The notes under the pieces: model-generated | Seen by the model: only the letters and a program-made list of their open reading frames with translations | Told to the model about the DNA's origin: nothing | Databases searched by the model: none | Shown here: positions 1 to 5,071 of the stretch, piece by piece | Numbering within the stretch: position 1 is the first letter of the stretch | Layout of the letters: the number at the start of each line of letters is the position of its first letter | NCBI GenBank assembly: GCA_015067385.1 | Contig: SVMP01000149.1 | Span: forward strand, 1-5,071 | Source of the DNA: Oscillospiraceae bacterium | Lineage (GTDB): Bacteria > Bacillota > Clostridia > Oscillospirales > UBA644 | Length of the DNA stretch: 5,071 nucleotides | Direction of reading: 5' to 3' | Made by a program: the position numbers and the translations under genes

Positions 1-10
1 TTTATTTTTT

Positions 11-16
11 GTGAGG
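11..16 (+). promoter_or_regulatory. Ribosome binding site of the pyridoxamine kinase gene
   Basis: GTGAGG, with GAGG matching the anti-Shine-Dalgarno core, lies 10 bases before the ATG at 27. The spacing is slightly long but workable, and it supports ATG 27 as the start. The promoter of this gene is not in the window. Confidence 0.6.
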
Positions 17-26
17 TACTTTTTAT

Positions 27-866
27 ATGGAAAGACAGAAAAGGGTCGCTGCGATCCACGATATTTCATGCTTCGGCAAATGTTCTTTAACGGTTGCGTT
101 GCCTATTCTTTCAGCTGCAGGCATTGAAACAAGCATTATCCCCACCGCTATTTTATCTACTCATACCGGCGGTTTCGAAAATTATACCTACAGAGATCTT
201 ACCGATGATATTATGCCCATTGTAGATCATTGGAAAACTCTCGATCTTCATTTTGACGGTATTTATACAGGTTTTCTCGGCTCGTTCGAACAGATCGATG
301 TTATGAAATCCGTATTTGACAAACTTAAAAGCGAAGATACTTTGATTTTCGTTGATCCCGTAATGGCTGATAACGGCAAACTCTACGGTTTATTCTCTCC
401 CGATTTCCCGAAAGGTATGGCTTCTCTTTGTGAAAAAGCCGATATCCTTATTCCCAATATAACGGAAGCTACGCTTCTTCTCGGTGAAGAATTCGTTGAA
501 GGTCCTTATACTAAAGAATATATTGAAGGTCTTCTTGCAAGACTTGCCGACCGTTTCTGCTCCAAGATCATTCTTACAGGCGTATACTTCGACGATAAAG
601 CTCTCGGTGCGGCTTCTTTCGATGCTGAAACAGGCAAAGTCGATTACTCTTTCTCCGACCGTATCGATGGCTACTATCACGGAACAGGCGACGTTTTCGG
701 CAGTGCGGTTCTTGCCGGAATCATGAACGGCAAATCTCTTGCTGATTCCGTAGCTCTCGCTGTTTCTTATACATATCATTCCATTGAACGTACAAAAAAT
801 GCAGGTACCGATATTCGTTTCGGTGTTGATTTTGAACGCGGAACAAAAGAACTCATAGGCGAATAA
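27..866 (+). CDS. Pyridoxal/pyridoxamine kinase (PfkB/ribokinase-like superfamily)
   Basis: A 279-residue kinase expected to phosphorylate the 5'-hydroxymethyl group of pyridoxal, pyridoxamine or pyridoxine with ATP in the cytoplasm, feeding vitamin B6 salvage to pyridoxal phosphate. Family marks are seen in order. An N-terminal HDISCFGKCS segment (residues 11-20) occupies the place of the substrate-binding first strand. PTAILSTHTGGF (39-50) corresponds to the PdxK/PdxY segment that contains a conserved HTG. DPVMADNGKLY (110-120) and PNITEATLL (143-151) are typical of pyridoxal kinases. HGTGDVF (218-224) is the GTGD anion-hole motif, with Asp222 as the expected catalytic base. The length is normal for the family and no residue appears broken. 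Clostridial proteins of this type are usually called pyridoxamine kinase; a related hydroxymethylpyrimidine kinase (ThiD-like) is the main alternative but fits the HTG and DNGKLY segments less well. It is a separate transcription unit ending at the hairpin at 873. The pdxY/pdxK symbol is withheld because substrate preference cannot be told. Confidence 0.9.
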   Translation: MERQKRVAAIHDISCFGKCSLTVALPILSAAGIETSIIPTAILSTHTGGFENYTYRDLTDDIMPIVDHWKTLDLHFDGIYTGFLGSFEQIDVMKSVFDKLKSEDTLIFVDPVMADNGKLYGLFSPDFPKGMASLCEKADILIPNITEATLLLGEEFVEGPYTKEYIEGLLARLADRFCSKIILTGVYFDDKALGAASFDAETGKVDYSFSDRIDGYYHGTGDVFGSAVLAGIMNGKSLADSVALAVSYTYHSIERTKNAGTDIRFGVDFERGTKELIGE

Positions 867-872
867 TTTTTC

Positions 873-905
873 AACGACGTACAGATATGTGCGTCGTTAA
901 TTTTT
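873..905 (+). terminator. Rho-independent terminator after the pyridoxamine kinase gene
   Basis: The arms AACGACGTAC (873-882) and GTGCGTCGTT (889-898) form a 10-bp stem with one G-T wobble, closed by a 6-base loop AGATAT and followed by AATTTTT (899-905). It starts 6 bases after the stop codon. It separates the kinase from the downstream operon, which has its own promoter at 927. Confidence 0.8.
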
Positions 906-916
906 ATTGAAAAATT

Positions 917-943
917 TAATTTAGTATTGACGAAATCAAATTA
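917..943. promoter_or_regulatory. Candidate operator overlapping the -35 box
   Basis: TAATTT (917-922) and AAATTA (938-943) are perfect inverted repeats centred on base 930, with some further matching pairs between them (925/935, 927/933, 929/931). The site covers the -35 box and part of the spacer, where an ArsR-type repressor would block RNA polymerase. The inner part is imperfect and the region is AT-rich, so chance is a real alternative. A second, shorter repeat, TTGA (927-930) and TCAA (936-939), overlaps it with a different centre. Confidence 0.3.
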
Positions 944-955
944 GTGTGCTATAAT
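927..955 (+). promoter_or_regulatory. Sigma-A type promoter with extended -10 for the regulator/exporter operon
   Basis: The -35 box is TTGACG (927-932) and the -10 box is a perfect TATAAT (950-955), separated by exactly 17 bases. TGC directly before the -10 (947-949) makes an extended -10. Transcription should start near 962, giving a leader of about 24 bases before ATG 986. This is the only good promoter seen for the two-gene unit and should be strong unless repressed. Confidence 0.88.
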
Positions 956-972
956 ATGGAAAATGATTTTAC

Positions 973-979
973 AGGGGGA
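973..979 (+). promoter_or_regulatory. Ribosome binding site that fixes the regulator start at 986
   Basis: AGGGGGA lies 6 bases before ATG 986. The upstream in-frame GTG 944 and ATG 956 lie within or immediately after the promoter and before the predicted transcription start, so they cannot be translated from this transcript. Confidence 0.85.
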
Positions 980-985
980 CATTCT

Positions 986-1348
986 ATGGATGACAATATC
1001 CTTAAAGCGTTGTTTGAACCGAAAAGATTCCTGCTTATTCAGCTTATGGCGGAACGAAGTTACTGCGTTCGTGCCCTTGCAAGAAAGAGTTATCTTTCCG
1101 AATCGGCTGTTTCGCAGCATTTGAAAACGTTGCGTGAAGCAGGTCTCGTCTACGGTGTAAAAAAAGGGTATTATACTCATTACGGTCTTGATAAAGAGGC
1201 TCTTGACCGCATTATTTCGGAACTTTCAAGCATACGCAATACAGAGCGTAAGCCTTGCGACGGACCGTATTACGGCTGCTCGGAATCCGAATACCTCAGA
1301 TGTAAGGCATATATACCGCCTGAAAAAAGAGAAAAAAAGGAAGTATAA
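986..1348 (+). CDS. ArsR/SmtB-type winged-helix transcriptional regulator with cysteine-containing C-terminal tail
   Basis: A 120-residue cytoplasmic DNA-binding protein, expected to act as a dimeric repressor of its own operon. The N-terminal helix carries the ArsR-like ALFEPKRFLLIQLM (8-21). The helix-turn-helix runs from about 26 to 54, with recognition helix SESAVSQHLKTLREAGLV (38-55), and is followed by a beta wing rich in Lys, Gly and Tyr (57-68). Cys27 sits where the first Cys of the ArsR ELCVCDL metal motif falls, but the second Cys of that motif is replaced by Arg29. The tail after the wing and dimer helix has Cys91, Cys98 and Cys106 (spacing C-x6-C-x7-C) and ends in a charged run. 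Four thiols in 120 residues suggest metal or redox sensing, but the canonical ArsR pair is not intact, so the ligand is unknown. The start ATG 986 is chosen from the ribosome binding site at 973 and the promoter position. The next gene follows after 3 bases, so this regulator most likely controls the exporter. Confidence 0.88.
   Translation: MDDNILKALFEPKRFLLIQLMAERSYCVRALARKSYLSESAVSQHLKTLREAGLVYGVKKGYYTHYGLDKEALDRIISELSSIRNTERKPCDGPYYGCSESEYLRCKAYIPPEKREKKEV
1337..1343 (+). promoter_or_regulatory. Ribosome binding site of the ABC exporter gene
   Basis: AAGGAAG, embedded in the last codons of the regulator gene, lies 8 bases before ATG 1352. It lets the exporter be translated from the same message. 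Confidence 0.75.
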
Positions 1349-1351
1349 AAA

Positions 1352-3082
1352 ATGTTAAAGCGATTTATAAGTTATTACGGACCTCATAAAAAGATGCTTG
1401 CAATGGATATGCTGGCATCCCTGCTTATCTCCGTTATCGGTATGGTTTATCCGATCGTTACAAATAAGATGCTTAATGAGTATATCCCTCAGAAGATGTA
1501 TTCAACTATAGTTATTTCGGGGCTGATCGTTCTTGCTCTTTACGTTTTGCGTATGTGGCTTCGCTATTTCGTTCAGTATTACGGTCACGTTATCGGTGTT
1601 AAGATGCAGTCTCAGATGCGTATCGACCTTTTCGATCATCTGCAGAAGCTTCCGTTCGGTTTTTACGATAATAACGAAACGGGTAAGATAATGACCCGTA
1701 TAACAAGTGACCTTTTTGAAGTCTGCGAACTTGCGCATCACGGTCCCGAAAACCTGCTCATAAGCGCAGTTATGATCGTTCTTTCGTTCTGTTACCTTTT
1801 GAGTATCGACTGGATCCTTACTCTTATCGTTTTTGCTTGTGTTCCCATTCTCGTTGTCGTTACGATGCATTACCGCAAGGCGATGAACAAAGCGTTTGAC
1901 GACAGACGTAAAAGCAATGCAACCATCAATGCCGCAGTTGAAAGCAGTATTACCGGTATCCGTGTAACAAAAGCTTACACCAATTCCGCACGTGAAGTCG
2001 AGAAATTCAGAAAAGGCGACGATGAGTTTGTAAGGGCTTCGGACAGCGCATATAATGCGATGGCAAAATTCCATGCTTCAACTTCTTTCGTTTCCGATGT
2101 TTTTAACGTTTTCATTCTTATCGCAGGCGGTCTGTTCCTTTATTCCGGCAGAATTTCTTTCGGCGATTATTCAACGTTCATTGTCTCCGTTAACCTTTTT
2201 ATCAACCCCGTAAACACTCTTATCGGTTTTATGGAACAGTTCCAGAACGGTGTCAGCGGCTTTAAACGCTTCGTTGAGATCATGGAAGAAAACCCCGAAG
2301 TCGATGCGATCGATGCGGAAGATCTCGAAAATGTCGAAGGCGTTATCGAATTCAAGAATGTTACTTATTCCTATGACCTGACTAAAGAAGTCCTTCATAA
2401 TGTCGATCTTCGACTCGAAAAAGGCAGAAAACTTGCTCTTGTCGGTCCTTCGGGCGGCGGTAAAACAACACTTTGCCACCTTCTTCCCAATTTCTATAAG
2501 CTCGGTGAAGAAAACGGTTCGATTTTCATTGACGGCAAGGATATTCGCAGCTTGACGCTGGATTCCGTTCGCCGCAATATCGGTATCGTTCAGCAGGACG
2601 TCTTCCTTTTTGTCGGAACGATTAAAGAAAATATTCTTTACGGCAGACCTGATGCCACCGATGAAGAGGTCTATGAAGCGGCTCGTCGCGCAAATATTCA
2701 TGATTACGTTATGACACTCGAAAAAGGCTATGATACAGAAATAGGCGAACGCGGCGTTAAACTTTCGGGCGGTCAGAAACAGAGACTGAGTATTGCTCGT
2801 GTATTCCTTAAAGACCCGGCAATTCTTATTCTTGACGAAGCAACAAGTGCGCTTGATAATACGACAGAAGTTCTCATTCAGCAGGCTCTTGATGAACTTT
2901 GTAAAGGCAGAACAACGCTTGTTGTTGCGCACCGTCTTTCAACTATCAGAAACGCAGACGAAATTGCTGTTGTCATGAACGGCGTTATTACAGAACGCGG
3001 TACTCATGAAGAACTTATGGCTGCAGGTGGAACGTATAAAGATCTCTATTCTCTGCAGTTCAGAGATAACGACGTTTTTTGA
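1352..3082 (+). CDS. ABC exporter, fused transmembrane and ATPase domains (MsbA/LmrA/BmrA-like half-transporter)
   Basis: A 576-residue inner membrane protein expected to work as a dimer that uses ATP to move a substrate (lipid, drug, peptide or similar) out of the cell. The N-terminal half (about 15-320) is a type IV exporter membrane domain. Hydrophobic stretches lie near 15-38, 52-74, a long pair around 135-175, and another pair around 244-295. The nucleotide-binding domain has every element: A-loop Tyr341, Walker A GPSGGGKTT (365-373), Q-loop Gln415 in VQQDVFLF, signature LSGGQKQR (471-478), Walker B ILILD ending at Asp495 with catalytic Glu496, D-loop SALD (499-502) and H-loop His527. 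Since both half-sites are canonical in one chain and no second half-transporter gene adjoins it, a homodimer is more likely than a degenerate heterodimer; a partner elsewhere cannot be excluded. Length is typical. It is the second gene of the operon, 3 bases behind the ArsR-type regulator, which suggests inducible efflux. Substrate cannot be predicted. Confidence 0.93.
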   Translation: MLKRFISYYGPHKKMLAMDMLASLLISVIGMVYPIVTNKMLNEYIPQKMYSTIVISGLIVLALYVLRMWLRYFVQYYGHVIGVKMQSQMRIDLFDHLQKLPFGFYDNNETGKIMTRITSDLFEVCELAHHGPENLLISAVMIVLSFCYLLSIDWILTLIVFACVPILVVVTMHYRKAMNKAFDDRRKSNATINAAVESSITGIRVTKAYTNSAREVEKFRKGDDEFVRASDSAYNAMAKFHASTSFVSDVFNVFILIAGGLFLYSGRISFGDYSTFIVSVNLFINPVNTLIGFMEQFQNGVSGFKRFVEIMEENPEVDAIDAEDLENVEGVIEFKNVTYSYDLTKEVLHNVDLRLEKGRKLALVGPSGGGKTTLCHLLPNFYKLGEENGSIFIDGKDIRSLTLDSVRRNIGIVQQDVFLFVGTIKENILYGRPDATDEEVYEAARRANIHDYVMTLEKGYDTEIGERGVKLSGGQKQRLSIARVFLKDPAILILDEATSALDNTTEVLIQQALDELCKGRTTLVVAHRLSTIRNADEIAVVMNGVITERGTHEELMAAGGTYKDLYSLQFRDNDVF

Positions 3083-3105
3083 TCAATATTTCTTCAATTA
3101 ACAAA

Positions 3106-3131
3106 GCAGGACCGAAATTATTCGGTCCTGC
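3106..3131. terminator. Bidirectional terminator between convergent genes
   Basis: GCAGGACCGAA (3106-3116) and TTCGGTCCTGC (3121-3131) form a perfect 11-bp stem with a 4-base loop, ATTA. On the plus strand it lies 24 bases after the exporter stop and is followed by T-rich sequence, with runs of five Ts at 3143-3147 and 3151-3155. On the minus strand it lies 22 bases after the glycosidase stop and is followed by TTTGTTAATT. It probably ends transcription of both genes. The T tracts are interrupted on each side, so efficiency may differ by direction. Confidence 0.87.
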
Positions 3132-3153
3132 CTTCTGTTTGATTTTTATGTTT

Positions 3154-5071
3154 TTAATAAGAACGGGTTTTGATCTTTCCGCAAATTCCGGGAACGGGGA
3201 TGGGGAGAAATTCCGAAAGACCGTCTCTCTTCTGATATACCTGGTTTACGATAATATTAACGGTAATATCGTTTTCCGATTTGTTAAGCTTGCCGCTGAT
3301 GTCAAAACTATAGGGTTTTGTTATTTTTGTGCCGATACATTCTCCGTTGATCCACAGTTCTGCGGTTTCGCCGACATAACCGAGGTCGATGAATGTATGT
3401 TTTTTGTTGTTTTCGGGAAGCTTAAATTCGTAACGAACGTATTCCGCTTTGGGTGCTGCGGTATGGCTTACACCGTTGAGAACATTTGTCTTGAATATCT
3501 CTTTATATTCTGTTTCTCCGACATTGCAGACGGAAACGGTGTATTCTGTCTCAACATCGATCCACTCGCCTTTATCTCCGTATTCGTATGCGGTGGCTTT
3601 GGGCAGATCGTTGCCTTGAATGAGGATAATTGAGCAGGATGGCTCAAGCTTGATCCTGACTTTGCCGTTTCTTACGGAAGGCTTATAGATCTTGTTTTCG
3701 TATGCATCGTAAAGAATCGCTTCTTTGTCGCAGGGAACAGTGAAATCTGCGGGAACGGTCTCGTCTTCATTGAGGAACATTATTGTGTTGATGTCGTCAG
3801 AAACGGTTTCGTAGCAACGAACATGCGGATATTGCTTTGAAAGTGTGAGATGTACATGGCCGTTTTTGCGTAAAACCGAAACAATATCCTTGAATTTTAC
3901 AGTTGTTGCTTTGCCTTTTGCCTCAAATGTTTCGTTGAGTTCAGGGTACATTTCGGGTTCACCGTTGATAAAGTAAACGGGAATGCCTGCCTCGGCAAAT
4001 TCATCAAGCTTTCTGCGGAGAGCTATAGGCATCATTTTGAGGTACGGAACAACGATCGCACCGTATGTTTCGTTGTTGCATTTGAAGACCTTGTTTTCTG
4101 CTGTGCATTTTGTAAGCATGTAATCTTCGGGAATTATGTCGAAATCAATATGCGCCTGAGTGAGAACTTTCGCAATTTCTTCTGTCGGCATATGAGGCTG
4201 AGCTGTCCAAATACCCGTGCTGTAGAGAACGGCAACATCGGCTTTGTGTGTTCCGCCCGAAAGAATATGTGAAACTCTCTGCATATATCCCATAAGATCG
4301 CCGAAGAACTTGAACTGAGTGTTTGTTCCGTGATTGTAGAAGTGCGGCGGACAGTCACCATCGTTGAATCTGGGTGTGAATGCGTGGGGAACATAGTAAT
4401 TTATACCGCTTGCAAGGAAAAGGTCAGCCATTTTTTTCATAACAGGCATTCCTTCTGCCCAACCGAACGCACCGAATATTTCGCACATCGCTCTGCCTTT
4501 TTTCTTTTCATCGATATGTGAGTGAGAAGCTGCGAGCTTTGCAATAAGATAGTTAAATATCTTCGGGTCTGCCGGGTCTCCCGTTACTATCCATTCGTGA
4601 ACATTTTCAAGAACACCGGGCTGAACCTGATGCAGAACGATGTCTATACCTGCCATATCCTGTCCGTCAAGAGCTCTGAAATAATGTCCCGGGCCGCCGC
4701 AAAGAGAAAGGTGAGCACCCTGGTCCTCGATTATGTGTCCGATGTACATTACGCCGCGTTCTCTGCACCAATCGCCGAGCATGTAACAGAAGTTTTTACC
4801 GTAAAAATCCGAAACAATGTCCATATATGTCGCACGAACGGAAGATGTTACGTTTTCAACATCCTGGAAAAAGGCGGGGAGAAGATTAAGAACCTGTTCC
4901 GGAGTCATACCGTTCTTTTCAGAGATAAGCTCAGGCATATCGTCTCTCCATGCGATGGGGTTCATGTTGCCCAAACGTCCGTAATATGAAGCGTTTGCGT
5001 TTCCGAAACAAGGTTCGTCGGAGAAGAAACCTTTGAATGTGTTTCCGAAATATTCCTTGAAATGCTCATAG
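3154..5071 (-). CDS. Large glycoside hydrolase-like protein, 5' end outside the window (partial)
   Basis: The visible 638 residues are the C-terminal part of a large protein. The frame is open from the right edge (first whole codon 5068-5070) to TAA at 3154-3156. Fold and motifs resemble the uncharacterised multidomain glycosidases of Clostridia and Bacteroidota that are distantly like GH106 or GH2; I cannot name the family or the sugar. Visible residue 1 is the first whole codon. FKGFFSDEP (12-20), GHIIED (111-116), DGQDMAGID (135-143) and EIFGAFGW (197-204) look like strand ends of a TIM barrel bearing acidic candidates Glu19, Glu115 and Glu197. A Rossmann-like domain follows (about 277-377; VAVLY, then AIVVPYLKMM and IPVYFING), as in the domain next to some glycosidase barrels. 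Next is a beta-rich stretch (about 392-487), and then a C-terminal galactose-binding-like sandwich (about 507-638) with FIDLGYVGETAELWINGE and a closing PVPGICGKI like the GxxGPV end of GH2-type sandwiches. No signal peptide can be judged because the N-terminus is missing. It converges on the exporter operon and shows no link to it. Confidence 0.82.
   Translation of the reverse strand, partial: YEHFKEYFGNTFKGFFSDEPCFGNANASYYGRLGNMNPIAWRDDMPELISEKNGMTPEQVLNLLPAFFQDVENVTSSVRATYMDIVSDFYGKNFCYMLGDWCRERGVMYIGHIIEDQGAHLSLCGGPGHYFRALDGQDMAGIDIVLHQVQPGVLENVHEWIVTGDPADPKIFNYLIAKLAASHSHIDEKKKGRAMCEIFGAFGWAEGMPVMKKMADLFLASGINYYVPHAFTPRFNDGDCPPHFYNHGTNTQFKFFGDLMGYMQRVSHILSGGTHKADVAVLYSTGIWTAQPHMPTEEIAKVLTQAHIDFDIIPEDYMLTKCTAENKVFKCNNETYGAIVVPYLKMMPIALRRKLDEFAEAGIPVYFINGEPEMYPELNETFEAKGKATTVKFKDIVSVLRKNGHVHLTLSKQYPHVRCYETVSDDINTIMFLNEDETVPADFTVPCDKEAILYDAYENKIYKPSVRNGKVRIKLEPSCSIILIQGNDLPKATAYEYGDKGEWIDVETEYTVSVCNVGETEYKEIFKTNVLNGVSHTAAPKAEYVRYEFKLPENNKKHTFIDLGYVGETAELWINGECIGTKITKPYSFDISGKLNKSENDITVNIIVNQVYQKRDGLSEFLPIPVPGICGKIKTRSY

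Noticed and set aside
899..960. Riboswitch or leader RNA before the regulator
   Set aside because: The predicted leader is only about 24 bases, too short for a known riboswitch, and no leader peptide or antiterminator fold is visible.
944..985. Longer regulator start at GTG 944 or ATG 956
   Set aside because: Both precede the predicted transcription start near 962; the GTG lies between the -35 and -10 boxes and the ATG touches the -10. The AGGGGGA ribosome binding site points to ATG 986.
1502..2074. Minus-strand open frame of 190 codons opposite the exporter membrane domain
   Set aside because: It is a shadow of a hydrophobic-rich coding region; its product has no recognisable domain or start signal.
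2171..2932. Minus-strand open frame of 253 codons opposite the exporter gene
   Set aside because: It is antisense to the conserved ATPase motifs, its product shows no domain, and no minus-strand ribosome binding site or promoter was seen. It is a by-product of codon choice in the real gene.
3079..3633. Plus-strand open frame of 184 codons opposite the glycosidase gene
   Set aside because: It begins inside the exporter stop region, runs through the terminator hairpin, and is antisense to a well-supported gene. Its translation is rich in Phe and Cys with no recognisable motif.
4522..4989. Plus-strand open frame of 155 codons opposite the glycosidase
   Set aside because: It is antisense to the conserved barrel motifs, with no ribosome binding site or recognisable product.
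1..5071. Defence island, toxin-antitoxin pair, CRISPR, prophage or transposon
   Set aside because: All coding space is explained by four ordinary genes; no direct-repeat arrays, terminal inverted repeats, integrase or transposase motifs were seen.

Overview
The window looks like ordinary chromosome from a Gram-positive anaerobe of the Clostridia (Bacillota), probably a gut or rumen commensal. The basis is the moderately AT-rich DNA with strong purine-rich ribosome binding sites, a consensus sigma-A type promoter, hairpin-plus-T-run terminators, and protein families common in Clostridia. This placement is inference; no marker gene is present to fix a genus.

Layout. A pyridoxal/pyridoxamine kinase gene (27-866, +) opens the window and ends at a hairpin terminator (873-905). 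A near-consensus extended -10 promoter (927-955) then starts a two-gene operon: a small ArsR-type winged-helix regulator with an unusual cysteine-containing tail (986-1348, +), and, 3 bases later, a full-length ABC exporter half-transporter with fused membrane and ATPase domains (1352-3082, +). A perfect 11-bp GC-rich hairpin (3106-3131) lies in the 71-base gap between this operon and a convergent gene and probably terminates both. The rest of the window (3154-5071, -) is the 3' part of a large glycoside-hydrolase-like gene. It is still open at the right edge, so its true start lies outside.

How the genes work together. The regulator and exporter are almost certainly one functional unit: a sensor that represses its own promoter and releases it, with the exporter, when a thiol-reactive ligand, metal or toxic compound appears. 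The ligand cannot be read from the sequence. The vitamin B6 salvage kinase and the glycosidase are separate transcription units with no visible link to it.

Start-site notes. The first possible start of the regulator frame (GTG 944) lies inside the promoter; the real start is ATG 986. The long minus-strand frame can be begun at TTG 4974, but it runs open without a stop to the window edge, so that is not a real start. No tRNA, rRNA, CRISPR array, insertion sequence or attachment site was seen, and I found no convincing evidence of an undescribed system.
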